NCBI GenBank assembly: GCA_027924645.1
Contig: BSBN01001482.1
Coordinates: 11,302,001 to 11,366,000 of the forward strand
Direction of reading: 5' to 3'
DNA: 64,000 nt
From: Cunninghamia lanceolata
Taxonomy: Eukaryota; Streptophyta; Pinopsida; Cupressales; Cupressaceae
Below the pieces are notes generated by a model. It searched no databases, was not told the DNA's origin, and saw nothing but the letters and a program-made list of their open reading frames with translations. This document shows positions 11,891-23,862 of the stretch, piece by piece. The translations under genes and the position numbers were made by a program. How positions within the stretch are numbered: position 1 is the stretch's first letter; each line of letters starts with the position of its first letter.

Positions 11891-13050
11891 TCATATTCGC
11901 TTTACATTAGCAGGAGTATCAATGTTTCCCGCCTGTGCTTTCTTGGGATCTGGATGGCTGTACTCCCTGTATATGAAGTTCAAGAAAGATTTATTTACTG
12001 GCTCTTCTCCCCTTCCATCTTAATCACATTAATTGTTTCTTGAATCCTCGTTGCATTTTCCTCTTGTTCGATTTAGTGTTGATGCACCTTTAATGATGAG
12101 TCCTTATACCACTCAGAGTCTGCTATATGGGGACACATGATTTCTTGGGCAATTTTAGTACTCTCTAAGTAGTAAGGATAGGCTAGTTTTTCCGATTTGA
12201 TGACGGATGAATATACTTTCCCAAGTCCGCTGAGGTCAATGGCATTAGTCTCGGGATCTTTCTCTGTGCTAAGCAAAACAGAATGCCTATACCAATCAAT
12301 GGCATCGCACACTAGTTTCCTGCTCACTGCTTCATCCTCAAATAAAGCTTCTCCCTGGCAACGGGCTTGTACAGATTTACATGCAAATTCATGCAGTAAC
12401 ATCTGCTCCTTCAATATCTAAAATGCTTTTACCAAATTATTATTATTTGTGGAATAGACAATGCCCTCTCCCTTACTTAATGGCAGATAACCCTCTTTGA
12501 TTGCATTTAAACTGCGTTTGTAATCACTTTCTTCAATTCTTTCCTCTTCTCCTTCTTCTTCGTTGGCGATGTATTTGAGGCCCTGATAAAAGATGAATAC
12601 CGCATGATTTATATAAAGAATACTTGCACATACCTTTTTCAGTTGGGAGCTGTTGGATCCGACATATTCCATCTGTGCACACAGATCAGCTAGTACGGAC
12701 TCGAAGCATTCGCTGCCAGTGTTAATCTATTCACATACCCAGCGAATAATGTTAGCTATAGTCTCTTTTACCTGTGTTACCCATATTTCTGGTTTAGCAG
12801 CAGACTCCCCCAATTCAAGAGTCAGTAAATAAAATTTAAGGGACTTTTGTATACGCTCCTTGTCCCCCGGAGTGCTTGCAAAGCTTCGGTAGCTCCTTCG
12901 GCAGCATTCAAAATTCATGTACATCTGTCATTCTGATTTTCCCCATAACCAATCTACAGCGGCTAGATTTTTGTAACTCGAAGCTCTTTCGCTCTTGTCG
13001 TGGCCTGCAGCCTTAAGAGCGTCTTTGTATAGGTTGAGCTTTGCCCAGAT
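11891..13050 (-). pseudogene. Disabled host-type gene, tetratricopeptide-like helical protein
   Basis: One minus-strand frame reads as a continuous helical protein: LWAKLNLYKDALKAAGHDKS upstream, then FYLLTLELGESAAKPEIWV, a patch with YKRSLNAIKEGYLPLSKGEG, and a C-terminal block with AIDWYRHSVLLSTEKDP. In-frame stops fall near 12928, 12727, 12418 and 12073, and a frameshift lies near 12020 before the end KAQAGNIDTPANVKRI. Spacing of alanines and aromatics suggests TPR-like helices, but I do not recognise a named family. It ends about 440 bases from the promoter-like block of the membrane-protein gene at 13488, so that block may be fused to unrelated sequence. Confidence 0.55.
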
Positions 13051-13487
13051 TAAACCTCAACACACAAGGCCTGTAACAGTCTTACCATAGATTTACAGCC
13101 GGGAAATACAGGATGTATAAGAAAATCAATTAGGGAACACCAAATGTTGCCATCGGGTGTTTTCAAGACCCCCAGCTGCTGAAGATTTTCTCAGTGTCTG
13201 TTATCTCTGTAGGCGACAACCTAACGGAAAAGTTATTTGGCGTGTCGAGAAAGAAAAGATTTTCCTCAGATTTTGGTATTTAATGGATACCCAAAATAGA
13301 ACAGAAAAGCACGCGAGATTTTGGTACTCAAATAGAAAAAAAAATGTACAGTGAGATTTGGGGCAAATTAATAATCCAGCAAAGAGATTTTGGGCGAATT
13401 AATATTCCAGCAAAGCAAACAGCATGTAACCATCGGATGTATGGGAGCGTCTATGGTACATTTTGTATGCTGCATATAGGCTGCCTC
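13051..13487. other. Spacer between the TPR-like relic and flank copy A
   Basis: No gene seen. At 13370-13415 a short imperfect repeat (GAGATTT.GGGC.AATTAATA.TCCAGCAAAG) occurs twice. At 13488 the sequence changes abruptly into the conserved flank of the membrane-protein gene. Confidence 0.5.
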
Positions 13488-14120
13488 CATTTTGCTTCCT
13501 ACCTCTCGCAATCTTAACACAGGCGGAACTTGGAAGAAGCAACACCAATTATTTCATCTCTACACTTGAATTAAACATGTTCAGTCTCTTTATAAACCCT
13601 AACAAAGTCATCATTAGTTCCTGCTCGGCTAGTTAAACTGATGAATATAAGTAATTAATCATAGCTTACAATTAATTATAATGTTAAATTTTTTAATTTA
13701 TTAACATTGACCGTAGTTATTAATTAATTGAAATTTAAAGTCAAACAATTACAACCTTCACTTGGTTTCAACTTTCCCGCATTAATTTAAACTGGGGTTT
13801 GTATATTTGTAGAGGAAAGAGATTTCTGCGTTCGCGTGTGTTCCGCTTGCGTGGGCCCCGCCACATTGTGTCGGCGAATCGCGATGGATCAGACTGTTGA
13901 AGTTTTCTTTCCGCATTTTTCTTGTTTTATTTGTTTGGAATTTAAAATGGGCATTGGGAGTAGTGAGAAAGGTTGAAAGTGGGATAAAGGCCATGTGAAG
14001 TGAAACTGCTCGTTTGTAGGTGAGGCGGTGAAAACGAGTCGAAGCGTAACATGGGGATCAGAGATTCTGTGGAAGGGGGAATCTTTGGGAGATTTAATAG
14101 CCAGCTGGGAGATTTAATAG
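13488..14120 (-). promoter_or_regulatory. Orphan 5' flank (copy A) of the membrane-protein gene family
   Basis: This block matches the sequence upstream of the start codon of the intact gene (43750-44390) and of the pseudogene copy (36888-37790). It keeps the TATA-like TTTATAAAGAG on the minus strand near 13591 and a GC-richer part around 13800-13900. The start-codon context is present at 13488 but the coding region is missing, so this copy is a promoter without a gene. It marks the left edge of duplicated segment S1. Confidence 0.75.
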
Positions 14121-14420
14121 TTTATTTGAAAAAGAAATTGCGAAAAAAAAAAATTAAAATTTAAAAAAAAAAAACTAAAAAATAAATTGGAAAAAATAAA
14201 AAATAAAAACTAAAAAAGAAATTGAAAATAAGAAAATCACAACCAAAAAATAAAAATTGAAAAAAAAAAAAAAACTAAAAAAGAATTTGGAAAAAAAAAA
14301 AAAAAAACTAAAAACTAAAAAAGAAATTAGAAAAAATTAAAAATAAAAAATAAAAAAACAAATTGAAAAGAAAAAAATAACAAAAACAATGGAACAAAAA
14401 AAGAAATTGGACAAGAATTT
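14120..14420 (+). repeat. A-rich low-complexity tract (S1)
   Basis: About 300 bases of (A)n with interspersed TT, CT and GG, of the form AAAAAGAAATTGGAAAAAAT. Its counterpart is at 44690-45005. S1 lacks about 330 bases that precede the tract in S2, and instead has a small duplication of GGGAGATTTAATAG at about 14088-14120. Confidence 0.85.
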
Positions 14421-14483
14421 TTTTTCCAATGAATCTTATTTACATGAATTTATTATTTAAATATTTTATTATTTTTGTTTAGA

Positions 14484-14625
14484 GAATCTAAATCTTTATG
14501 GGAATATGAATCTTTCAACCCTTGCTGTGAGTGTAGAATGCCTCTCGGCTTAAAGAATCTAAATGTTTATGGGAATATGAATCTTTCAACCCTTGTTGTG
14601 AGTGTAGAACGCCTCTCGACGTAAT
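14484..14625 (+). repeat. 71-bp tandem duplication (S1)
   Basis: GAATCTAAAT..TTATGGGA through GTGTAGAA.GCCTCTCG occurs twice, starting at 14484 and 14555. The same two units are at about 45064 and 45135 in S2, so the duplication predates the segment duplication. Confidence 0.8.
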
Positions 14626-14639
14626 TAGTAAAACACCAA

Positions 14640-15830
14640 AGGTGTTATCAAATGGTCAATAGGCACAAATATTAAGAGGTTTATTGCTAAATAGTATATA
14701 TTTATATTCTCACTAGAAAATCATTACATGTAGTAGTTGGTGGACAATGCTATAAATATTATAAGAAGTTCATTTTTTTTTTGTAAATAAAAATAATGGT
14801 ATTAAATGAATAACCACATGAACTAAATCATTAATGAACCATTAGAGAACTAGATTATAAAGAAACCATGAAACAACTATGGCCTCACATTCAACCAAGA
14901 AGAAGTAGCATACCTACTAGTGCCCCAAAGTCATCCAATAAATAAATTCTAAGCAATCAAGACATTAGGTGAACCTTAGTACACAAATAATGTAGGATAA
15001 TAGAAAACCCATGTTACTACTAAGAATTTGATAAGAACTCTTCCATAACCAGTAATTCTTTAATGAGTTATCTCCAAGGCACACCTTCCTACCATCATAT
15101 TCTTCGTACTTAGAGAACTACTCTCGATGGGAGGTCATATGGAAGGAAACACTCAAGTAAAACTAACTACAAACCTTCTGATGCATGAGTTGCAATGGAT
15201 GCAACAAAAGCATCTACATAATCTTGAGAAGACTTTTTAGAATCATCATCTAAATCATTTTTCTTTTTCTTTTTCTTCTTCTCCTCTTTGGAGTATCTAC
15301 AGTAGTGCATATGCTTTCTATAGTTCTAACACTTAGCCTCAGACTTCCTAAGAAATTTAGATCTCTCATATGATTTAGATCTTGGCTTTTCTCTCTTCTT
15401 GTCCTTCTTCTTGCCTTTCTTCTTCAGTCTTCCATGAACTTATAGAACCTTCTTATTTGATTTAGAAGCTTTTCGTTGCATCTCCTCTAAGAGTAATGAT
15501 ATGACTACCTTATCCATCTTGAGCTTAGAAGCAATGCTCACAATTGCCATCACAAGATGATCCCATGAGTCTAGCAAAGAACAAATAAGTGTCATACAAC
15601 AATCCTCCTCCATTTTCACTGAAACAGAGGGAAATTGGGTCACAATCATATTAAGAAAATTCATGTGCTTAGCTACAAAACCAACATCTGATGCAGTCAT
15701 AGTAGGAGGGTCCAATGAAAGACTGTTCAACAATGTAGCCATAGTAACCAAAACACTCACACATAATAACTCACAACCAAATGACACAAGATATACCTTG
15801 GGAAAACCCTCAAAGAGAGAAAAACCTAGC
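14640..15830 (-). pseudogene. Ty1/copia gag-protease remnant (S1)
   Basis: The minus strand from about 15787 gives SLLDSWDHLVMAIVSIASKL followed by SLLLEEMQRKASKS, the C-terminal copia gag pattern (LP.SWD...S...L...EE.RRK). It is followed by a lysine-rich segment, a decayed zinc knuckle, YVDAFVASIATHAS at about 15180-15250 and, with stops, a protease-like stretch with ITGYGRVLIKF near 15030. Many stops and the lack of pol show a dead fragment. The S2 counterpart is 45200-46410. Confidence 0.7.
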
Positions 15831-16440
15831 CTCCAAAAGATTCATCATTACTTTATTGAATTAGAAACAAGATTAAAATCTACCACAAGAGTGCATGTGC
15901 TAGGTAGTAGCCTAGTGATAACTAACAATATTCCTATCCCCTAAATTCTATCCTAAACCCCATGTCTTTCCTCACACTAAGATCTCCTTCTCACTCCTCT
16001 TCAAATGTCTATGAACCTCCTATAAGTATCAATCTCTAACCTCCTATGTGATTTGCATCGGCCGCATGATGGTGCAAGGTTCCAAACTCCTTAAAACATG
16101 TAATTAACCAGTGCGCTAATTCCTAAATCCAAGCCAAAACAATGGAAAATAAAATGGTGTAGTGACCAATGTATACTCCCATGTGTCCAATATGCCCTTA
16201 TATGCCCTCCTTGATATTTTCAAATTCCAAATTCTCTGGCACCAATGGTTATTCTACAACTGTGATAGTTTGCTAGTTTGATATTTAGATAAGTTGTTTC
16301 ATTAAGACAATTTTTCTCAAACATGGATATGTTCACTTTGTACACCTCCCTAATGTTATATCAAAACTACAAGGCTAAAATACAAAATGCAGTGAAATAC
16401 AACAACTTCCAAAAATGAACCTTAGTGATGGAGGATTATT
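15830..16440. other. Noncoding part of the old nested elements (S1)
   Basis: No gene found. The minus strand could include the 3' untranslated or LTR part of the gypsy element whose chromodomain begins near 16665, but I could not place LTR ends. Counterpart in S2: 46410-46990. Confidence 0.4.
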
Positions 16441-16962
16441 GTGTTCCCCCAAGGATGCTCCTACATTAGACACCCTGGGTAAATTGAAAGTGAGTCCCTC
16501 ACTTTCTAGGGGCTAGAGGAAACAAAGTCAGTTCACCTCAGCCCTATAAATCCAACTAGCATCTTGTTTCAACCTTCCTCTCCATTTCACTAGGTACTAC
16601 TCATATTGCCTCTTATAAGTATTCTTTCCAATTATGTTATCTAATATCTCCTCAATTTCTTCTTTTAGTTGTGGTAGTATGGGATTTTTCCCAAGGTTCT
16701 CCATATTATCTCTTTCTGATTCCCCCTCATAATGCTAGTACAAGTCTATAATGTTGAATACTAGTGATATTCCCAATCCTCACGAAGCTCTATCATATGT
16801 ATTTCTTGAGTCAAACCTCCTTATGGTCCTACAAGGATTGAACCTTATTTTTAGTTTGTTCTATATCTCAACTGGATATCTCTCCTTTCTGTGGTATACC
16901 ATAACTTCATACCCCACCCCAAAATATTTGTGTCTTCAAGTTTTTTCCACAAGATGCTTGTA
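16440..16962 (-). pseudogene. Gypsy pol C-terminus with chromodomain (S1, piece 3 of 3)
   Basis: The minus strand around 16660-16560 reads EEIEEILDNIIGKNTYKRQY, one stop, then YLVKWRGRLKQDASWI. This is a chromodomain (EE.L..R....YLVKWKGY....TWE) as found at the integrase C-terminus of plant chromoviruses. The upstream part of the same pol is displaced by the small LTR element inserted at 16968 and resumes at 20771. Stops throughout. Confidence 0.7.
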
Positions 16963-16967
16963 CTTAT
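16963..16967. repeat. Target-site duplication CTTAT, left copy (small LTR element S1)
   Basis: CTTAT directly before the left LTR; the exact copy is at 20766-20770. Confidence 0.93.
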
Positions 16968-17281
16968 TGTTAGATTCCCAAAATCATCTGCAGGAAAACT
17001 TCTACAAGAGAGAGTTGTAAGAAAATATTGCAAAAGCCAAATGCATGAAATAGTGCTACACATTCCCCTTGCATTATTCAGATATAAATACAAAGGATAT
17101 ACACAACCACTGTCCAAGAATAGACAAAGTGGGGAAAGAAAGCATAAAGAAAGCATGTGACACATGTCACAATGCTTTCAAGAGAAAAGAAAGCCTATGA
17201 TTCATGTCATGAGGCTCAAAATAGAAAAAGAATCTTCCTAATTAACTTATGTAAAAGTGAAAATATGATTTTTAACCAACA
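16968..17281 (-). repeat. 3' LTR of small element (S1)
   Basis: 314 bp, TGTTAG...CCAACA; matches 20453-20765 and both LTRs in S2. Confidence 0.9.
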
Positions 17282-17404
17282 CCCCCCGTAAGTGCAACTT
17301 AGGGAGATTACACAAGCTAAAAAGAAAGAAAGAAAGATGGGTTCCGGCAACAAAGCCATGTTAGGTACCCATGAACAACAAGGATCTCTCATAAGATGGA
17401 GAAA

Positions 17405-18838
17405 AGGAGAAAAACCCAGTGGGAGAAAACCCCTCTCCAAAAGAGAGAAAAAACAAAAAGAAAGTACAAGAACATGTGATGGAAGGACACTAAAACCCCC
17501 CATGGAATGAATCTATCACAAGAGTACAATCATGAGTGCCCCCCATAAGAGAGAGCAAATAGAGAATATGAATTCCCTCCAAGAAGAAGCTCCAAAACCA
17601 ATGAAGAGATCTTGAAGACAAAATCCAATCCACTGCCTGCAAACAACATTTCTCCCTTTCAGAAGAAACAAATCCACTGGTGAATGTAGAAGCCATTCCC
17701 ACATCTTAGATGAATAGGGAATCCATATTGAAACATGTGCCTCTAAATGCAACTCAAGTGACCTCATACTGGGAAAATATGTCTTCTCCAAAACTAAAAT
17801 TGTTTGCCTAGATTTATGTGCTACTTAATCTCAGAATCTACCTCGATTTTTGTGTCATGTTCATGTGCATGCCTAAAAAGGTAGTTTTCTTCTAGAGGCC
17901 ATAACTTGAGCATACGGACTCAAAAATTGGCAAAAGAAAAGGCATTGGAAAGCTAGTTCTAAGCACTATCCAGTAATGCTAGTCTTTTTTCCATATTTTT
18001 CTATTTGAAACCTATTTTTTTCTATTTGAAGTCAAAGCATCATTTTTGGCTTTCGAGCTCCGTTCTTGCATCCAGAATCTCAGTTTTTTGAAAACAAATA
18101 AGCATTGGAAAGGTATCAGCAAGCTCTACACAACCATCTATGTAATTTTTTCAGATTTAGCCCCAGGTATCTTTTATTTAGTTTGTCAATTTTATGGCTT
18201 CTGTTAGATATCCTGGACATTCTGCCTCCTGGAAAGGTTCTGTTTGCTTTGATAGACTTCTATTATCATCATAAATCTATTTGCATGTTTTGATCTCTAT
18301 CATTTTGAGGATGTATCATGGGTTTTGCCACTCATCCTTCTGTGGTCAATTTGACTAAGGACAATTATGAGTCATGGCAAAGAGGCATCCTGACACATCT
18401 CAAGTGGTTGCATCTTTTGCCTCATCTTTATGGGCTCATCTTTTGACTAAGAAAAACCCAGTGGGAGAAAACTCCTCTCCAAAAGAGAGAAAAAATAAAA
18501 GAAAGTACAAGAACATGTGATGGAAGGACACTAAGACCCCCCATGGAATGAATCCATCACAAGAGTACAATCATGAGTGCCCCCCCATAACAGAGAGTGA
18601 ATAGAGAATATGAATTCCCTCCAAGAAGAATCTCCAGAACTAATGAAGAGATCTGGAAGACAGAATCTAATTCATTGCCTGCAAACAACATTTCTCCCTT
18701 TTGGAAGAAACAAATCCACTCGTGAATGTAGAAGCCATTCCCACATCTTAGATGAATAGGGAATCCATATTGAAACATGTGCCTCTGAATGCAACTCAAG
18801 TGACCTCATATTAGGAAAATATGTCTTCTCTAAAACAG
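17405..18838. repeat. Direct repeat pair inside the small element (S1)
   Basis: The stretch from AAACCCAGTGGGAGAAAAC to GGAAAATATGTCTTCTC occurs at about 17405-17795 and 18450-18838 in the same orientation, roughly 390 bp each. The inverted arm 17808-18446 lies between the two copies. Confidence 0.85.
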
Positions 18839-20110
18839 AAATTGTCTGCCCAATTAGAGAAGAAGAACCAGGAGAGGATATGATCTAAACTGCATCTGGA
18901 AACACAGAAGATGAAGGTGGTGATGCAAAGCCACTTGAGATAGCATCAAACAAGAGAGATAAACCGTCAAATGTGTCCTCCAAATCAGTAATGTGAGACT
19001 CCACAAATAGAGATGATATGTCTACAAGATAGGAATCCCAATGAGGTGGATCTGAAAGACTGATATTGACTTGCCGCACAGAATTACTAGAAGCCAATGA
19101 TGATGCAACACTGAATTTTGAAGTAGCAACAGGTGATGAAGAAGATGTGATCTCAATAGGAGGAGAAGAGGGAGCAAGAGAGGTCTCTATCTCTGAACAT
19201 TCAAGACATGCCATATACTCAAGCTCCACTAAAGTATCATCATCATAAGGTATATTATCTACATCATCAAGTGGAATGAGACAATCTACTGTAGGATCAT
19301 TTGGAAATGGTGAGACATGAGGGTCTCCATACAACTCCTAAATTTTTGTCCAAAGTGTGTGTGGGCTCTCATAGATGGGAAGATCACACGCAATATCATA
19401 ATCAATAGTGGTACAAATTAAACCTACAACATGATCTCGATTGTTACCCCAAATAGATTTCTTCATAGGTGACTCTGGTTCAGGTATGAGCCCATAAAGA
19501 TGAGGGAAAATATGCAGCCCCCTGAGATGTGTCAGAATGCATCTTTGCCAAAACTCATCATTGTCCTTAGTCAGATTGACCACAGAAGGATGAGTGGCAA
19601 AACCCATGATACCTCCTCAAAATGATAGAGATCAAAACATGCAAATAGATTTATGCTTATAATAGAAGCCTATCAAAGCAAATAGAACCTTTCCAGGAGG
19701 CAGCATGTCCAGGATATCTAACAGAAGCCATAAAATTGACAAACTGAATAAAAGATACCTGGGGCTGAATCTGACAAAATTACATAGATGGTTGTGTAGA
19801 GCTTGTTGATACCTTTCCAACACCTATTCGTTTTTAAAAAATAGAGATTCTAGGCAAAAGAACGAAGCTCAGAAGCCAAAAATAATGTCTTAACTTCAAA
19901 CAGCAAACACAGGTTTCAAATAGAAAAATCTGGAAAAAAGACCAGCATTACTGGATCGTGCTTAGAACCATCTTTCCAATTCTTTTTCGTTTGCCAATTT
20001 TTTGAGTCCGTATGCTCAAGTTATGGCCTCTAAAAGAAAACTATCTTTTTAGGTCTGTACATGAATGCAACACAGAAATCAAGGCAGATTCAGAGATTGA
20101 GTGGCACAGA
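17808..20110. repeat. Inverted repeat inside the small element (S1)
   Basis: About 640 bases at 17808-18446 are the reverse complement of about 19483-20110. The arm includes the gag start: plus-strand MGFATHPSVVNLTKDNYES at 18320 mirrors the minus-strand gag start at 19607. The same arrangement exists in the S2 copy, so it arose before the segment duplication. Confidence 0.85.
18885..19607 (-). pseudogene. Gag-like gene of small LTR element, two nonsense mutations (S1)
   Basis: Begins MGFATHPSVVNLTKDN and matches residue for residue the 290-codon open frame of the S2 copy (49295-50167). The first 90 residues have the gag pattern LTKDNY.SW...L...L......W..I of copia-type gag N-termini. The rest is an acidic, serine-rich region with no known domain to me. 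In this copy a Trp codon became a stop at about 19335 (TKI*ELYGD against TKIWELYGD) and a Gln codon became a stop at about 18885. Confidence 0.7.
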
Positions 20111-20440
20111 AATCGAGGCAAATTCAAAAATTTGGCATGTAAATCGAGGCAGCTCAAAAATCAAAATAAGCTCAAATGGCACAAAAATTGAGACAACTGT
20201 ACAAGAAATCTGGCACAGAAATCAAGGTCGCTGTATGGATTTTCCCTGCACCTAAAAAACAAAAACCCCAAAAAATGCCCAAAACTTTTTTTTCAAAAAA
20301 ATATAGAGTGCCTTATATGAAAATAGGGGTTTTGACACCTTCTGAGCACAACCATGAAGTCTGTTTTGCTCTAGGGTGCACAAATTATCTAGTCATGGCT
20401 AAAACCCTCTCTGATTTGAGAAGAAACTGATAGATTTGGA

Positions 20441-20452
20441 GCTCTGATACCA
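20441..20452 (-). other. Primer-binding site of small LTR element (S1)
   Basis: Minus strand TGGTATCAGAGC directly inside the 5' LTR, the initiator tRNA-Met site as in both copia elements. Confidence 0.9.
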
Positions 20453-20765
20453 TGTTAGATTCCCAAAATCATCTGCAAAAAAATTCTACAAGAGAGAGTT
20501 GCCAGAAAATATTGTAAAAGCCAAATGCATGAATTAGTGCTACACATTCCCCTTGCATCATTCATATATAAATACAAAGGATATACACAACCACTATCTA
20601 AGAATAGACAAAGTGAGGAAAGAAATAATAAAGAAAGCATGTGATACATGTCACAATGCTTTCAAGAGAAAAGAAAGCCTATGATACATGTTATGAGGCT
20701 CAAAATAGAAAAAGAATCTCCCTAATTAACTTATGTAAAAGTGAAAATATGATTTTTCACTAACA
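20453..20765 (-). repeat. 5' LTR of small element (S1)
   Basis: 313 bp, partner of 16968-17281; followed by CTTAT at 20766-20770. Confidence 0.9.
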
Positions 20766-21373
20766 CTTATCATTCATCTTCTCTAGATGGTCCCTTACTT
20801 TCACATGTACCTTATTTATGTGTTCGGTGAACTCCTCCACCTCCGCATTGCTCTTATCCCCCTTGATGATGTCTCTTAGTTTGGATACATTATTTGGATT
20901 GCTACTATTCATAATCTGAAAGGGTATTGTATACAAATTCTACTTATGATAACACCATGTCCCAATTTACCACCTTCTCACCAACCAAGCATCTCAGTAA
21001 GTTACCCAAGCTCATATTCACTACATCCACTTTGCACATCAGTCTACAATAATTTCAAGTTAATTTTCATTTTTTTCCATTAGGTCCTCCAAACGTATCC
21101 CACAAACTTAATGTCTCTATCTAAAACTATGCTCTTTAGCAAACCATGTAGTCTCACTACCTCTCTAAGAAGTAAATATTCTGTGTATTGCATCATTGCT
21201 TTTATGACATGGAATGAAGTGCACCATCTTGGAAATCCTATCCACTACTACCATGATTGCATCATTTCCCCTTGTGTCTTTGACAATCCTAACATAAAAT
21301 CCATACTTATGTCTTCCCACAGTTTCTATGAAAGTGGTAATGGTTGATATAACCCAACATTCTAACTGTTTCC
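20766..21373 (-). pseudogene. Gypsy integrase core (S1, piece 2 of 3)
   Basis: Continuation of the old gypsy pol on the minus strand. It encodes the FTEHINKVHVKVRDHLEKM linker next to the small element and, upstream, the integrase core better preserved in S2 (51615-51962). At 21373 it is cut by the solo LTR and resumes at 23459. Frames are broken. Confidence 0.65.
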
Positions 21374-23453
21374 TATAGGAGTTCAGGACAACACTGAGAG
21401 GGGGGGTGAATCAGTGTTGTATAAATTTTAACCTTTTGCAAATTTAACTTTCAAGACATGAAGAAAGAAATATATCATTTGTTACACACATGTGCACATA
21501 ACTGAGAATGAATGATAAGATTAAAATCTCATGAATAAATCATACACACAAACAGAGAGAAAATCAATATAAATCAAGACACAAGAATTGTACGAGTGGA
21601 AAACCCTTCTGGGGTAGAAAAACCACTCCAAAACTGTCTCACTGGCTTAACCTTAAAAAATATCTTTACAAGCCTCACTAGCTGATGTGAGTATCTCACT
21701 GACAAATGGTCTCACTGACCTATAAGCCTCACTGGCATACTGTGCCTCACTGGCTTTTCTCAATCAATCAAAACAAAAATCTCATGTGCAAGAAGTGATT
21801 GCTGTTCAATCTGATTTGCACCATTTAAATCAACTCATCTTTCTTTTCAAAAAGGTTTTTCTCTGCATATCATAACTTCATAACATACATAACATTATTT
21901 GCTCATCTCTGTTTTCTTCATCAACACACACTCGTCAATGTACCTAAAAAACCATTATATACAAGTTGAATGTCTTTTCATATTCCTGTAATCCCATTAT
22001 TTCACAAAGCACCTGCAATAAAATTATAAACAAAAAATCTCTTGAAATTCCTCTCCTCTACATATTCATCTTCTTCAATTGTCTTTCCATTTCCTTTCAA
22101 CAATATTTTTCAATCTATAAAAATCATCTGCAAAAATATTTTCATATTCATGTGCAAAAATAAAATCAATCTTTGCAAAACAATTTCCATCCATCATTCC
22201 AATATGAAAATCTTCTCTATATTTTGTTAATCTCTCTTGCCATTTTATTATCTTGACCCTTCATAATCTGTAAAAAATCTCTTTGTCTTCTTAAAAAAAA
22301 TTCTTCAATCTACAACAAAAGACTTCATATTCTTCATTAAAAAATCCTCTCTGCATAAAAAAATCTTCAATAAAAAATCAATCTCATCATCTTCTCAAAA
22401 ATATAATCTTCTCACAAAAATGTCTGCCCTTAGAAAAAGAATAAAATCTCTTTCATAAAAATCCTCTCTTCACAAAAAATCATTCATCATTTTCTTCTCC
22501 ACAAAATCAACTTTTTCATTAAAAAATCCATCTCCAAAAAAATGAGTTAAAAACTCACAAAATAAATCCCCAAAAAATATTTTAATATCCTCCACCTTCT
22601 TAGCTTCCATGCCACAAAAAATTAGAAATAAATCTTTCATTCCAAAAAATATATCTCCTTAAAATCTTTCAAAATCTCCTTAAAGCTCTCCTTGAAATGT
22701 GCCCCCTAGAAGATAGCACAAAAAAATATTTTAAAAGCTCATAAAAATATTTTAAATAAAGCCATGAAATGGCTTATTCACATTCCCCTCTTAAAGCACA
22801 TTTAATGCCTTTTTTTTTTAAATGTTTTATATTTAAAGCTTTATAAAAAGTCATTGGAAACCTTTTCATGCTCCCCTTTAAATAAGATTTTTTAATATAA
22901 ATGATATTCCATGATTTTTAAAAAAAAATCAAGCTCTTCATAAATTAAATAAGGATATTCAACCAAATTCAAATGGTAAATAGAATATGAAGGGGCCGGT
23001 AGGTACCATGAATTAAAACCCTCTAGTAGGTTGCTCTAAGTAGTATAACCTGCTCTTGCAGGTCAACATTACTTTATAAAATAAAGTGCATACTTTATGA
23101 CATTTAATCTCTTTGTATACACTTAGAGCTTATAGTTAGGATTTTAATATTTTAGGCATTTTGATAACCATTGATTCAACCATTAATAAACATTAATGAC
23201 TCACTCTGATCAAGCATGGCGAGATGAACTTTATCAGCAACCTTGTATCATAAAACATATGCATTGTATCATACTTATCCTGATTGATGATTCTGATCCT
23301 GCAGTCTTGTGAATATCAAGAATGTACACAAACTGATCAAACAAGGTAGCATTTCCTGACTTAGCCATGAAGCAACATATCAACCTGAAGTATATGAACA
23401 ACTCCTGTAAATACCAACACATTTTTGACATCAATGACAATCTACTTTCATCA
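21374..23453 (-). mobile_element. Solo copia-type LTR, 2.08 kb
   Basis: Begins TATAGGAG (probably mutated from TGTAGG) and ends CATCA, flanked by TTTCC at 21369-21373 and 23454-23458. Near its left end it has the ACTGAGAG...TGAATCAGT terminal module and the GTGGAAAACCCT(T/C)CTGGGGT and CTCACTGGCTTAAC stretches of the copia 1 LTR. The inner part is strongly diverged and AT-rich. No internal element sequence is present. S2 has the uninterrupted site (GTTTCCCTTGGCAACTTGG near 51943-51961), proving an insertion followed by LTR-LTR recombination. Confidence 0.92.
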
Positions 23454-23458
23454 TTTCC

Positions 23459-23862
23459 CTTAGCAACTTAGCAAGTCCTACAACCCTAATTAAATTCCCT
23501 TACATCTTTGTATACTTGTGGCCAAAAATAGTTCTCATTAAGCAAGGCGATTGTCTTATCTACCCCAAAATGTCCAACTAGTCCTCTTGAATGTTTCTCC
23601 CTGATTAGAATCTCTCTCATAGAGCTCTTGGGTATATACAATTGGTTACCTTTGAATAATAGCTAGTTTTGAACTACGTAATCCAACCACTTCTATCCAT
23701 GCTCATTGGTTCAGTACACACATTCCATGCCTTTGCAAAATCAAGATCAACCACATATAAGTGCTTTAGCTCTTCAAACCAACTACTTCTACCCTCATTT
23801 CTGTTAGTAGATTTTATCTTCTACTTAATGCATCAATAACCACGTTTAACTTACCACTCCTA
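23459..23862 (-). pseudogene. Gypsy RNase H end and integrase zinc-binding region (S1, piece 1 of 3)
   Basis: The minus strand from about 23862 reads HRSGKLNVVIDALSRR, the RNase H-integrase junction (family pattern GK.NVVADALSRR). It then decays into LMRTIFGHKYTKM, corresponding to the H2C2 zinc-binding part (RYYWPGM..DV). This gives the orientation of the gypsy: RNase H at the right, chromodomain at the left. Confidence 0.7.

Larger units (their letters stand above)
16968..20765 (-). mobile_element. Small non-autonomous LTR retrotransposon, 3.8 kb (S1 copy)
   Basis: Terminal repeats of 314 and 313 bp begin TGTTAGATTCCC and end (A/C)TAACA or CCAACA on the plus strand. The element is inserted in gypsy pol with CTTAT duplications. 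Minus orientation is shown by the primer-binding site beside the right LTR (20441-20452) and a G-rich tract beside the left LTR (CCCCCCGTAAGTGCAACTTA at 17282 on the plus strand). Only a gag-like frame is visible; there is no protease, integrase or reverse transcriptase. The inside contains a direct repeat (about 17405-17795 and 18450-18838) and a long inverted repeat (about 17808-18446 against 19483-20110). A second copy at the same target site lies at 47543-51336. Confidence 0.92.
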
